From CAITWD01 sp963842065 (GTDB lineage: Bacteria > Actinomycetota > Thermoleophilia > Miltoncostaeales > Miltoncostaeaceae): a stretch of 64,000 nucleotides of DNA. A program made the translations under genes and the position numbers. This document shows, piece by piece, positions 21,514-30,117 of this stretch; within the stretch, counting starts at the first letter, position 1; every line of letters starts with the position of its first letter. Under the pieces are notes generated by a model. It did no database searches, was not told where the DNA came from, and saw only the letters and a program-made list of their open reading frames with translations. The DNA lies in NCBI GenBank assembly GCA_963842065.1, contig CAWJEW010000006.1, positions 62,001-126,000 of the forward strand, read 5' to 3'.

Positions 21514-22753
21514 CCCCTCACTGCCGGCCGCGGGCGCACTGCCCAGCGGCTCGCGGGACGTCCTGCCCGTCGAGGCCGCCGAACTGCGCGCGGTCGAGAA
21601 CGACCTGCGCGCGACGTTCGCCCGCTACGGGTACCGAGAGATCCGGACGCCGGTCATCGAGTTCGCCCACCAGCTCGAACGCGCCGAGAGCGGCGGCCTC
21701 GAGCGCGCCTATCGGCTCTTCGACGAGGCCGGGCGCGTGCTGGTGCTGCGACCGGACATGACGATCCCAGTCGCCCGTCTGATCGCCACGCGCCTGTCCG
21801 AACACCCCGGGCCGATTCGGGTGTCCTACACGGGTCCGAGCTTCCGCGTGCCACAGCCCGGCAAGCCGGTGGCGTCCGAGCACCGGCAGGCGGGTGCGGA
21901 GCTCGTGGGCGCCGACGGACCCGAGGCCGACGCCGAGGCGGTGCTGGTCCTGTGGGACGCGCTGCGCACCGCCGGGCTTGCGCACGCGCGGATCGGCTTG
22001 GGCGACGTCTCGGTCACCGATGCGGTGTTGGACGCACTGGGTATTTCCGCCGACGCGCGCCGGCGCCTGTCGAGCGCGGCCGAAGGCCGTGACCTGGTGG
22101 CATGGCGCAGGGAGGCCTCCGCGCTCGAGATCGACGGTCCGGAACGGGATCTGCTGGCCGACCTGCCGGCGATGCGCGGCCACGCAGAGGTGGTCGAGCA
22201 GATCGCCCAGACGGTGCCCGCCGCGGCGCCGGCGTGCGCGCGCATGGCGCGCCTGCTTGAACTGCTCGACCAAGAGGGCCTTCACGACGCGGTGCTGGTC
22301 GACCTTGGCATCCTGCGCGACTGGCAGTACTACTCGGGTCTCGTCATCGAGGCGTATGCCGACGGCGCCGCGCTGCCGGTCGCCCAGGGGGGACGATACG
22401 ACGGGCTTGCGGCGCGCTTCGGGACGCCGCGCCCGGCGGTCGGGTTTACGATCGAGCTCGAGTTCGTGCACCGCGCACTGGCGGGGAGCCGCGGCCGGCT
22501 GCCGCTGGACTTTGGGCTCGTGTTGGTCGGCGGTCTCGACGAGCGGCAGGCGCAGGCGGCCGAGCTACGCACCGGCGGGATCCCCGTGATCGCCCTCGCC
22601 TCGGGCGACGACCGCGCGGACGCGCTCGCGGCCGCCGAGGGGTGGCGGTTCGTCGGGCACCCCGACGGCCCGGCACTGCACATCGTCGACCGCGCCGACG
22701 GCGCGGTCCTGCTCAGCACGACGCCGCTGGAGGATCTTTCATCGCTCCGCTGA
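21500..22753 (+). CDS. hisZ: ATP phosphoribosyltransferase regulatory subunit
   Basis: Histidyl-tRNA-synthetase-like protein without charging activity that forms a complex with the short form of HisG and passes on histidine feedback. The 417 residues show class II synthetase-like segments (GSRDVLPVEAAELRAVENDL, YGYREIRTPVIEF, LVLRPDMTIPVARL) and DWQYYSGLVIEAYADG. The GTG at 21500 lies inside the end of murA. Its presence fits the 213-residue HisG that follows. The end overlaps the probable hisG start as CTGA. Confidence 0.93.
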   Translation: MSPTDPSLPAAGALPSGSRDVLPVEAAELRAVENDLRATFARYGYREIRTPVIEFAHQLERAESGGLERAYRLFDEAGRVLVLRPDMTIPVARLIATRLSEHPGPIRVSYTGPSFRVPQPGKPVASEHRQAGAELVGADGPEADAEAVLVLWDALRTAGLAHARIGLGDVSVTDAVLDALGISADARRRLSSAAEGRDLVAWRREASALEIDGPERDLLADLPAMRGHAEVVEQIAQTVPAAAPACARMARLLELLDQEGLHDAVLVDLGILRDWQYYSGLVIEAYADGAALPVAQGGRYDGLAARFGTPRPAVGFTIELEFVHRALAGSRGRLPLDFGLVLVGGLDERQAQAAELRTGGIPVIALASGDDRADALAAAEGWRFVGHPDGPALHIVDRADGAVLLSTTPLEDLSSLR

Positions 22754-23391
22754 GAATCTGCATGCCGCTCGGTGCGCTCTACCTGGATGCCATCGCGCTG
22801 TTGGACGCCGCGGGCGTCGACGTGGCGCCGCTGCGGGCAGCCGGGCGCAAGCTGGTGTTCGAGGCGGCCGACGGGACGGTGTTCATCACGACGCGCCCGA
22901 GCGACGTGCCGACCTATGTCGAGGCCGGGGCGGCCGATCTCGGCATCGTTGGGCGCGACGTGATCAACGAGCGCCACCCCGACGTCTACGAGCTGTTGGA
23001 CCTCAAGTTCGGCGAGTGCCGGATGGTCTACGCCACGGCCGATGGAGCGGACCCGACGCCCGCGATCATCGCGCGGCTGGGCGTCGTGCGGGTCGCAACC
23101 AAGTATCCGCAGATCGCCGAGGCGCACTTTCTGGCGACCGGGCGCCAGGTCGAGTTGGTGACGGTCAACGGATCCGTCGAGCTCGGCCCGCTGGTCGGTC
23201 TCGCCGACGGTATCGTCGACCTCGTCGCCAGCGGCCGTACGCTCCGGGAGAACGGCCTGGTCGAGCGCGAGGAGATCTTCCACTCGTCGGCGCGCCTGAT
23301 CGCGAACCGGGTCAGCCACAAGCTCCGGGCCGAGGACATCGACGCGCTGACCGCGCGTTTGGCTCAGGCGGTCGCTGCGGAGGCGCTGTGA
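22750..23391 (+). CDS. hisG: ATP phosphoribosyltransferase, short form
   Basis: First enzyme of histidine synthesis: couples ATP with PRPP. The short form (about 213 residues) lacks the C-terminal regulatory domain and needs HisZ. Landmarks are LRICMPLGALYLDAIALLDA, TRPSDVPTYVEAGAADLGIV, ATKYPQIAEAHF and the PRPP loop IVDLVASGRTLRENGL. No ATG, GTG or TTG fits the N-terminus: CTG at 22750, sharing CTGA with the hisZ stop, gives the normal beginning, while the ATG at 22762 would cut off the first strand. GGAGG lies at 22729-22733, seven bases before an ATC at 22741, so the exact start is open. Confidence 0.92.
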   Translation: MRICMPLGALYLDAIALLDAAGVDVAPLRAAGRKLVFEAADGTVFITTRPSDVPTYVEAGAADLGIVGRDVINERHPDVYELLDLKFGECRMVYATADGADPTPAIIARLGVVRVATKYPQIAEAHFLATGRQVELVTVNGSVELGPLVGLADGIVDLVASGRTLRENGLVEREEIFHSSARLIANRVSHKLRAEDIDALTARLAQAVAAEAL

Positions 23392-24671
23392 GCACGCCCG
23401 TGCGTATCATCTGCACCCCCGACTCGGTCAGCGCATGCGCGCGGAGGCTGCGGCCGGAGCACACGGCCGCCGACCCCGAGCTGGCCACGATCGTCGCGGC
23501 CACGATCGCCGAGGTCAGGGCGAGCGGCGACGCGGCGCTGGTCGTGCACGGGCGTCGGTTCGGGAGTCCCGATCTGCGCCAAGATCAGCTGCGCGTTCCG
23601 CCGGCCGAACTCGGGCGCGCCCGTGCTGCACTCGATCCGGCGCTGGCCGAGGCCATCGCGGTGGCGGCCGGCCAGGTGCGTGCGTTCGCGACCGCAGTGC
23701 GCCCGGGCGATCGCGAGGTGACGCTCGAGTACGGCCAGCACATCCGGATGCGCTCGGTGCCCGTCGCGGCCGCCGGCTGCTATGTGCCGGGCGGCCGGGC
23801 CGCATATCCGTCCAGCCTGGTGATGGCCGCCGTCCCGGCGCAGGTCGCCGGGGTGGGGCGCATCGCCGTCGCCAGCCCTCCCGGTCCCGACGGGCTGCCG
23901 GCCCCGCTGATCCTGGCGACCGCCGCGGTCCTCGGGGTCGACGAGGTCTATGCGGTCGGCGGAGCGGCGGCGATCGCCGCGCTCGCCTACGGGACCGCTA
24001 CGATCGCGCCCGTCTCGGTCATCACCGGGCCCGGGAGCTCGTGGGTGCAGGAGGCCAAGCGCCAGGTGAGCGGCGTCGTCGGGATCGACGGGTTCGCCGG
24101 GCCCAGTGAGGTGATGATCGTCGCCGACGGCACGGCGGACCCTGTGGCGATCACGCTCGATCTCCTCGCTCAGGCCGAGCACGGGTCGGATTCGGTCGCT
24201 GCGCTTGCCAGCGACGATGCCGAGTTCATCGACGCCGTCACTGCGGTGCTCGCCGCCGAGGCCGCGCCGATCGGCGCGGTCACCCTGGTCGAGTGCCAGG
24301 ATATCGACGTGGCGGTCGCGCTCGCGGAGGAGTTTGCGCCGGAGCATCTGGAGATCTGGGTGCGCGACGGGCACCAGCTGGCCGATCGGATTCGCCAGGC
24401 AGGGGCGGTGTTTGTGGGGCCGAACTGTGCAACTGCATATGGTGACTACGTCGCCGGTTCCAACCATGTTCTGCCCACCGGGGGCGCGGCGCGCTTTGCG
24501 TCGGCACTCGGCCCATCAACCTACTTGCGGCGCATGTCGATCGTGGAAATGACCGACGCAGCGGTGCGGGCGCTGACGCCGCACCTGGAGCGGTTGGCCG
24601 AGGCCGAGGGATTTGGCTTGCACGCGCGCTCGGCGGCGGCTCGTGATCGAGACAATGAGGGGACACCGTGA
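23388..24671 (+). CDS. hisD: histidinol dehydrogenase
   Basis: Zinc enzyme that oxidises histidinol to histidine in two NAD-dependent steps. The 427 residues carry VPVAAAGCYVPGGRAAYPSS, VYAVGGAAAIAALAYGT, ITGPGSSWVQEAKRQVSG, GIDGFAGPSEVMIVAD and the zinc/catalytic regions LLAQAEHGSDS and EEFAPEHLEI. The GTG at 23388 overlaps the hisG stop by four bases. No aminotransferase hisC follows, unlike in many his operons. Confidence 0.97.
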   Translation: MSTPVRIICTPDSVSACARRLRPEHTAADPELATIVAATIAEVRASGDAALVVHGRRFGSPDLRQDQLRVPPAELGRARAALDPALAEAIAVAAGQVRAFATAVRPGDREVTLEYGQHIRMRSVPVAAAGCYVPGGRAAYPSSLVMAAVPAQVAGVGRIAVASPPGPDGLPAPLILATAAVLGVDEVYAVGGAAAIAALAYGTATIAPVSVITGPGSSWVQEAKRQVSGVVGIDGFAGPSEVMIVADGTADPVAITLDLLAQAEHGSDSVAALASDDAEFIDAVTAVLAAEAAPIGAVTLVECQDIDVAVALAEEFAPEHLEIWVRDGHQLADRIRQAGAVFVGPNCATAYGDYVAGSNHVLPTGGAARFASALGPSTYLRRMSIVEMTDAAVRALTPHLERLAEAEGFGLHARSAAARDRDNEGTP

Positions 24672-25255
24672 GTCGGACAGGCGAATCACAGCGCGTCACG
24701 GGGGAAACCGATGTGCGCGTGCGCGTGAACCTCGACGGCACCGGCCGCGCGGACATCGCTACCGGCGTCGGGTTCTTCGACCACATGCTCACGCTGCTTG
24801 CACACCACTCGCTGGTCGATCTCGAGATCGCCGCGCACGGCGACCTCGAGACCGGGAGCCACCACACCGTCGAGGACGTCGGGATCACGCTGGGTCAGGC
24901 GCTGGCCGAGGCCCTGGGCGACCGCGCGGGCATCGAGCGCTACGGCTGGGCGCTGGTGCCAATGGACGAGTGCCTGGCCCAGGCGGCGATCGACGTCTCG
25001 GGTCGGCCGTTTGTGGCGTGCGATGTTCCACTGCCGTACGCGAGCATCGGCGGCTTCGAGACCGACCTGCTGGAGGAGTTTCTGCGCGGGGTCGTCAACA
25101 ACGCGCGGCTGACCGTCCACCTGCGCATGCTCTCGGGGTCGAATCCCCACCATGTGATCGAGTGCGGGTTCAAGGCGTTTGCCCGCGCGCTGCGCGCGGC
25201 GATCGCACCCAACGACCGGGTGGCGGGGATTCCGTCGACCAAGGGGTCGCTGTGA
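24668..25255 (+). CDS. hisB: imidazoleglycerol-phosphate dehydratase
   Basis: Mn-dependent dehydratase of the histidine pathway, single-domain form of 195 residues (no phosphatase domain). The two metal-binding repeats are visible as FFDHMLTLLAHHSLVDLEI plus GSHHTVEDVGITLG, and MLSGSNPHHVIECGFKAFAR near the end. The GTG at 24668 overlaps hisD by four bases. Confidence 0.97.
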   Translation: MSRTGESQRVTGETDVRVRVNLDGTGRADIATGVGFFDHMLTLLAHHSLVDLEIAAHGDLETGSHHTVEDVGITLGQALAEALGDRAGIERYGWALVPMDECLAQAAIDVSGRPFVACDVPLPYASIGGFETDLLEEFLRGVVNNARLTVHLRMLSGSNPHHVIECGFKAFARALRAAIAPNDRVAGIPSTKGSL

Positions 25256-25905
25256 GTGCAGCTGGCCCGCGGATCGCGGTCCTGAACTACCACATGAGCA
25301 ACCTGCGCAGTGCCACCAAGGCGCTGGAGGTGCTGGGCGCCCGCGTTCAGGTGGCCGAATCGGCCGAACAGGCGCACGGAGCCGACGCCGTCGTCCTGCC
25401 CGGCGTGGGGCACTTCGGTCCGGCGATGGAGCGCATTAGGGAGCAGGGGCTCGACACCGTGGCCGTTGCAGCCGCCGCGGAGGGGGTGCCGTTGTTGGGC
25501 ATCTGCCTGGGCCTGCAACTGCTGCTTGACGAGAGCGAAGAGAGCCCGGGCGTGCGGGGGCTGGGCCTGATCCCCGGTTCGGCGCGGCGCGTGGTGACGG
25601 ATCGCAAGCTGCCGCAGATCGGCTGGAACCGGGTGCACTGGCACGCGACCAGTGCGCTGGTGCCGCCGGAGACGGAGGCGAGCGCCTCGACCTATTACTT
25701 TGTGCACAGCTACGCGGCCGTGCCGGCCGACCTCGACCACGTGCTGGGCACGGTCGACTACGGGGGCGAGTTCGTCGCAGCTGTCCAGGCCGGCCATGTC
25801 GCCGGAGTCCAGTTCCACCCCGAGAAGTCGAGCCGCGCGGGTCTCGCGCTGCTGCGCCGCTGGCTTGCGTCGGTGCCCCGGCGCGCAGAGGTCGCTGCAT
25901 CATGA
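25252..25905 (+). CDS. hisH: imidazole glycerol phosphate synthase, glutamine amidotransferase subunit
   Basis: Class I glutaminase subunit that feeds ammonia to HisF. The 217 residues show NYHMSNLRSATKALEVLG, VLPGVGHFGPAM, the nucleophile cysteine in PLLGICLGLQLLL and the catalytic His/Glu pair in GVQFHPEKSS. The GTG at 25252 overlaps hisB by four bases. Confidence 0.96.
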   Translation: MSAAGPRIAVLNYHMSNLRSATKALEVLGARVQVAESAEQAHGADAVVLPGVGHFGPAMERIREQGLDTVAVAAAAEGVPLLGICLGLQLLLDESEESPGVRGLGLIPGSARRVVTDRKLPQIGWNRVHWHATSALVPPETEASASTYYFVHSYAAVPADLDHVLGTVDYGGEFVAAVQAGHVAGVQFHPEKSSRAGLALLRRWLASVPRRAEVAAS

Positions 25906-26666
25906 TCCTGTTCCCCGCCATCGACCTGCGCGATGGCCGCGCGGTGCGCCTGGTGCAGGGCGACTTCGACAGCGTGACCGTGTTCAACGACGATCCGGTT
26001 GCGCAGGCCCGCCTGTTCGCCGAACAGGGTGCGACGCACCTGCACGTCGTCGACCTCGACGGGGCCCTGGAGGGTGTGCCGGTGCACGCGCCAGTGGTCG
26101 CGAGCATCGCGGCTGCGTTCGGGGGCACGGTGCATTACGGCGGCGGCATGCGGTCGCGGGCCGCGATCGAGACGGCGATCGCGACGGGCATCGACCGCGT
26201 CGTCGTCGGGACGGCCGTGCTTCAGGACGCCGAACTGCTGCGCTGGGCGATCGATCGGCTTGGCGACCGGCTCGTCGTGGCACTTGATGCACGCGACGGC
26301 AAGGTCGCAACCCACGGCTGGACGGTGACCAGCGATCGGGATGCCCTGACCGTCGCGGCCGACCTGGTCAGCACGGGCGTGCGCCACCTGCTGTACACCG
26401 ACATCTCGCGCGACGGCATGCTCGAGGGCCCAAACCTGCAGGCGCTGCGGCGCCTCGCGGCAGCGGCCCCGCCGTTGGGGATCATCGCGTCCGGGGGAAT
26501 CAGTTCGCTCGATGACCTGCGCCAGCTGGCGCAGCTGGGGCTCGAGAACCTCAATGGGGTCGTGGTCGGCCGCGCGCTGTACGAGCAGCGCTTTACGGTG
26601 GCCGATGCACTCGCGGTACTGCGCAGCGGGCCGCCGGAACCCGCCACGGCGCGGGACGACGCGTGA
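25902..26666 (+). CDS. hisA: ProFAR isomerase
   Basis: TIM-barrel isomerase that opens the ribose of ProFAR. The 254 residues have the catalytic Asp in LFPAIDLRDGRAVRLVQGDF and the second in YTDISRDGMLEGPN, with phosphate-binding loops YGGGMRS and IIASGGISSLDDL. In some actinobacteria a bifunctional PriA also serves tryptophan synthesis; that cannot be excluded here, since no trpF is seen in the window. ATGA overlap with hisH. Confidence 0.95.
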   Translation: MILFPAIDLRDGRAVRLVQGDFDSVTVFNDDPVAQARLFAEQGATHLHVVDLDGALEGVPVHAPVVASIAAAFGGTVHYGGGMRSRAAIETAIATGIDRVVVGTAVLQDAELLRWAIDRLGDRLVVALDARDGKVATHGWTVTSDRDALTVAADLVSTGVRHLLYTDISRDGMLEGPNLQALRRLAAAAPPLGIIASGGISSLDDLRQLAQLGLENLNGVVVGRALYEQRFTVADALAVLRSGPPEPATARDDA

Positions 26667-27418
26667 TCCGGGTCATTCCCTGCCTGGACGTACACGCAGG
26701 CAGGGTCGTCAAGGGCGTGAAGTTTGTCGGTCTGCGCGACGCGGGCGATCCAGTCGAACTGGCGGCCCGCTACGACGCCGAAGGCGCCGACGAGCTGGTG
26801 TTTCTGGACATCACCGCCAGCCACGAGGAGCGCGGGACCATCGTCGAGCTGGCCGCGCGCACGGCCGCCGAGGTCTTTATCCCCTTCACGATCGGCGGCG
26901 GACTGCGGTCCGAGGCCGACATTTACGCGGTGCTGTCGGCCGGTGCCGACAAGGTGTCGATCAACTCGTCGGCGGTGCGCACCCCGCAGCTGATCAGCGC
27001 TGGGGCCGCCCACTTCGGCAGCCAGTGCATCGTCGTGGCGATCGACGCCCGGCGACGTACCGACGGGTCCGGATGGGAGGTCTATCTCAACGGCGGTCGC
27101 ACGCCCGCCGGGCTCGAGACCGTCGCGTGGGCCGCCGAGGCCGCGGGGCGCGGTGCCGGGGAGATTTTGTTGACCAGCATGGATCGTGACGGCACCATGC
27201 ACGGCTTCGACACCGAGCTGTTGTCGAAGGTCGCGGCTGCGGTGCCGATTCCGGTGATCGCCTCCGGTGGCGCGGGAATGCTTGCGCACTTCGCCGAAGC
27301 GGTGACGGTCGGTCATGCCGATGCGGTGCTGGCGGCGTCCGTGTTCCATGATGGGATCTACACGATCGCGCAGGTCAAGCAGGCCATGGCAGACGCCGGG
27401 GTGAAGGTACGCCAATGA
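26663..27418 (+). CDS. hisF: imidazole glycerol phosphate synthase, cyclase subunit
   Basis: TIM-barrel cyclase that makes imidazole glycerol phosphate and the purine by-product AICAR, using ammonia channelled from HisH. The 251 residues carry the catalytic aspartates in VIPCLDVHAGRVVKGVKF and LLTSMDRDGTMHGFD, and phosphate loops TIGGGLRSEAD and VIASGGAGMLAHF. GTGA overlap with hisA. The expected partners hisI and hisE are not in the window. Confidence 0.97.
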   Translation: MIRVIPCLDVHAGRVVKGVKFVGLRDAGDPVELAARYDAEGADELVFLDITASHEERGTIVELAARTAAEVFIPFTIGGGLRSEADIYAVLSAGADKVSINSSAVRTPQLISAGAAHFGSQCIVVAIDARRRTDGSGWEVYLNGGRTPAGLETVAWAAEAAGRGAGEILLTSMDRDGTMHGFDTELLSKVAAAVPIPVIASGGAGMLAHFAEAVTVGHADAVLAASVFHDGIYTIAQVKQAMADAGVKVRQ

Positions 27419-27843
27419 GCACGCCGCTGCGGGTCATCCGCACCGAGGCCGCCCCCGCGCCCGTCGCGGGCGCGCCCTACAGCCAGGCCGTCGCCGCGGC
27501 GGCGGGAGAGTTTGTGTTCGTGTCCGGTCAGGTACCGGTGGACGTCGCGACCGGGCAGCTGGTCGCCGACGACATCGCGGTGCAGACCCGCCAGGTGCTG
27601 GCGAATGTGACCGCCGTGCTCGAAGGCGCGGGAGCGACACTTGCCGACGTCGTCAAGTCGACGGTGTTCCTTGCCGACCTGGGTGGCGACTTTGCGCCGA
27701 TGAACGCCGTCTACGGCGAGGTCTTCGGCGCACACACGCCGGCCCGTTCGACGATTGGCGTCGCGGCGCTGCCGTTGGGTGCGCGCGTAGAGATCGAGGT
27801 GGTCGCCCGCATCGGGCCCGCGGCCGGCACGGGGTCCCGCTAG
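27415..27843 (+). CDS. RidA family protein
   Basis: Small trimeric deaminase of the YjgF/YER057c/UK114 family, 142 residues. RidA hydrolyses reactive enamines and imines released by PLP enzymes, which otherwise damage other PLP enzymes. GAPYSQAVAAAAGEFVFVSGQ, DVVKSTVFLADLGGDF and the catalytic arginine in HTPARSTIGVAALPLGARVEIE are visible. The ATG shares ATGA with hisF, so it is the last gene of the his operon. Confidence 0.92.
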   Translation: MSTPLRVIRTEAAPAPVAGAPYSQAVAAAAGEFVFVSGQVPVDVATGQLVADDIAVQTRQVLANVTAVLEGAGATLADVVKSTVFLADLGGDFAPMNAVYGEVFGAHTPARSTIGVAALPLGARVEIEVVARIGPAAGTGSR

Positions 27844-27844
27844 A

Positions 27845-28117
27845 TTATTCCCACCAGGTGCGGCGCTCGCGCAGGGAGTCGATCGCGATGCGGTCCCAGT
27901 ACTGCGGGGCCTGCTGGATCGGTCGGCCGGCGTTCCCAGGCTGCTCGACCCACTCGCGAAACGCGACGTTGACCTGGTCCCAGGCAGCGTCCAGTTCCCG
28001 GATCGTGAGGTGTTGGTAGCGCGAGAACGAGGCGACCAGCTCGGGGTTGCGCAGCGGCGAATTCTCAATCAGCTTTTCGGACAGCGGATCCCAGCTCACC
28101 CTATGGATCGTACTCAT
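27845..28117 (-). CDS. hypothetical protein, 90 residues
   Basis: Unrecognised small protein. It begins MSTIHRVSWDPLSEKLIENS and ends SLRERRTWWE; tryptophan, glutamine and charged residues are frequent and no membrane segment or signal peptide is seen, so it is probably a small cytoplasmic helical protein. The composition is not that of a shadow frame. It converges on the RidA gene and its 5' end overlaps the start of the nucleotidyltransferase gene by about 15 bases on the other strand. A shorter version from GTG at 28097 is possible. Confidence 0.6.
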   Translation of the reverse strand: MSTIHRVSWDPLSEKLIENSPLRNPELVASFSRYQHLTIRELDAAWDQVNVAFREWVEQPGNAGRPIQQAPQYWDRIAIDSLRERRTWWE

Positions 28118-29308
28118 CTGGCAGACGAGCTCCTGGCGCACCCGGTCCTGGCGCGCCTGCGTCCCCATCTGTCGGGCGAGGTGAGCGTCGTCGGCGGAGT
28201 GGTCCGCGATGCGCTGCTCGGGCGGCGACACCTCCACGATCTGGACCTCGTGGTCGAAGGCGATGCGATCGCCCTGGCGCGTGCTGTGGCGCATCGCCTG
28301 GGTGCGCCGATGGCTGCCCATCCGCGCTTCGGGACGGCCGTGCTCGAGCTCCCGCACGGGGACGGACACGTGGACTTCATCTCTGCGCGGCGCGAGCGCT
28401 ATCCGCGTCCGGGCGCACTACCGGTCGTCGAGCCCGGCAGCCTCGACGACGATTTGGGCCGCCGGGACTTCACGATCAACGCGATGGCCGTGGGCATCAC
28501 CGGGGGGCGCGCCGGGTCGCTTGTCGACCCGTACGGCGGCGCCGCGGACCTTGCGGCGGGCCTGGTGCGAAACCTGCGGGCCGACGCGTTCGTCGAGGAC
28601 CCAAGCCGGATCGTGCGGGCGGCCCGATACGCGGGGCGTCTGGGCTTCGCCGTCGAGTCCGGGACGCGGGCCGCCGCCGAGCGGGCCGTCGGGGGCCTCA
28701 CCTGGGAGTCCGCGCGCGCGGCCGACGAGCTGCGCCGGCTACTGGCCGAGCCCGCGCCCGGCCCGGCGCTCTCGCTGCTGTTTGGCTTCGGAGCCCGCGG
28801 GGTTGCGTCCGACGGGCCGGAGCTAATCGTGCCGCTGGACGCCGCGCGCGCTGAGCTCGCCGCGTGCGATCCGCACGCGGCGATCCCGCCCGGGTGGGCG
28901 CTGCGGGCGGGTGTGGCGCTCGAGCAGTCGGCCCGAGAGGCCATTGCGCTGCCCGGCTGGGTGCGCGGGATCGCCGCCGAGGTCGCTCGGGGCCCCCTCC
29001 TGTGGGACGCGCTGGAGCGGGTCGAGCGACCCTCGGAAATCGATCGTCTGCTGGGTCAGGCGCCGCTGGCGACACTGATCGCCGCACACGCGCTCGGGGC
29101 GCCGCACATCTTGGAGTGGTGGACGACCTGGCGCGGCGTACGGGTGGCCGTGCGCGGCGCGGATCTGGTCGCCGCGGGTATTGCGCCCGGGCCCGCGATC
29201 GGGCGCGCCCTCAGTGCCGTGCGTGCAGCGCTTCTGGACGGTGCGGTCACCGGCGCCGAGGAGCAGCGTGCGTTCGCGATTGCGGCCGCAGGCGGCCAGG
29301 GCGCATGA
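28103..29308 (+). CDS. CCA-adding type tRNA nucleotidyltransferase
   Basis: Class II nucleotidyltransferase of the CCA-adding/poly(A) polymerase family, 401 residues. The catalytic core is clear: VVGGVVRDALLGRRHLHDLDL with the metal-binding DxD, RRDFTINAMAVG, and FVEDPSRIVRAARYAGRLGF (nucleotide-selecting region). C-terminal helices are alanine-rich and less conserved. CCA-adding activity is the likelier role, but poly(A) polymerases share these motifs. It occupies the place where ftsZ stands in many sepF clusters. The ATG at 28103 is close behind the opposite gene. Confidence 0.82.
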   Translation: MDRTHLADELLAHPVLARLRPHLSGEVSVVGGVVRDALLGRRHLHDLDLVVEGDAIALARAVAHRLGAPMAAHPRFGTAVLELPHGDGHVDFISARRERYPRPGALPVVEPGSLDDDLGRRDFTINAMAVGITGGRAGSLVDPYGGAADLAAGLVRNLRADAFVEDPSRIVRAARYAGRLGFAVESGTRAAAERAVGGLTWESARAADELRRLLAEPAPGPALSLLFGFGARGVASDGPELIVPLDAARAELAACDPHAAIPPGWALRAGVALEQSAREAIALPGWVRGIAAEVARGPLLWDALERVERPSEIDRLLGQAPLATLIAAHALGAPHILEWWTTWRGVRVAVRGADLVAAGIAPGPAIGRALSAVRAALLDGAVTGAEEQRAFAIAAAGGQGA

Positions 29309-30063
29309 GCACTGCGGGGATCGAACTGGTGCGTCCGCCGATTGACGGGCCCTGCGGCGCAGCGTTTACGACCCGCACGGGGGGTGTCAGCCGGGGGCCT
29401 TACGCCGCGCTGAACCTCGCGGGGACCGTCGCCGACGCGCCGGCGGACGTACGCACCAACCGGGAGCTGGTGTGTCGGCGGCTGGGCATCGACGCGCGGC
29501 GCGTGCAGGCGTGCACCCAGGTCCACGGCACGGCGGTGCAGCGGGTGTTGGTTCGCGCGGCCGACGGCGCCTTTCTCGACCCGACGTATCGCTGGCCGGA
29601 GGGTGACGGGCTGGTCTCGGACCAGCCGGGGCTCGCGGTCAGCGTGTTCGGCGCGGACTGCCTGCCGGTGCTGCTGTGGCGCCGCGACCGGCCGCTGGTG
29701 GCCGCCGTCCACGCCGGATGGCGGGGTCTGGTCGACGGGATCCTCGAGCGGGCGGTGGACGCGCTCGGCGGCGGAGCCGTGCTGGGCGTGGCCGTCGGCG
29801 CGGGAATCGGGCCCTGCTGCTACCCGGTAAGCCAGGACGTGCGCGACCGCTTTGCGGTGCGATTCGGGGCAGGCGTCGTGCGCGGGGAGGCGGTCGACCT
29901 CGCGGACGCCGCGGTGACGGCGCTGATCGGCAGCGATGTCCCGCGCTCGGCGGTGTGGGTACTAGGCGGGTGCACCGCATGCGACCGGGCGCGCCGGTTC
30001 AGCTTCCGTCGCGACGGGGCGCCCACTGGGCGCCAGGCGGGTCTCATCTGGCCCGTCGGATAG
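29305..30063 (+). CDS. laccase-domain protein (PgeF/YfiH family)
   Basis: Zinc protein of the YfiH family, often annotated polyphenol oxidase or peptidoglycan editing factor; characterised members act on purine nucleosides. The 252 residues carry the metal ligands in TQVHGTAV, FGADCLPVLL and VHAGWRGLVDGILERAV, and the loop GAGIGPCCYPVSQDV. ATGA overlap with the preceding gene. The family commonly lies next to yggS and sepF, as here. Confidence 0.92.
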   Translation: MSTAGIELVRPPIDGPCGAAFTTRTGGVSRGPYAALNLAGTVADAPADVRTNRELVCRRLGIDARRVQACTQVHGTAVQRVLVRAADGAFLDPTYRWPEGDGLVSDQPGLAVSVFGADCLPVLLWRRDRPLVAAVHAGWRGLVDGILERAVDALGGGAVLGVAVGAGIGPCCYPVSQDVRDRFAVRFGAGVVRGEAVDLADAAVTALIGSDVPRSAVWVLGGCTACDRARRFSFRRDGAPTGRQAGLIWPVG

Positions 30064-30070
30064 TCGCACC

Positions 30071-30096
30071 GGGGCCCCAGCGCGGCGCGGGGCCCC
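30071..30096 (+). terminator. GC-rich hairpin before yggS
   Basis: The palindrome GGGGCCCC occurs at 30071-30078 and again at 30089-30096, so the two copies can pair in a stem with a 10-base loop. No T run follows. It lies between the laccase-domain gene and yggS, the only gap in this string of coupled genes. Confidence 0.45.
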
Positions 30097-30117
30097 AGAT
30101 GTGCCACGATTCACATC

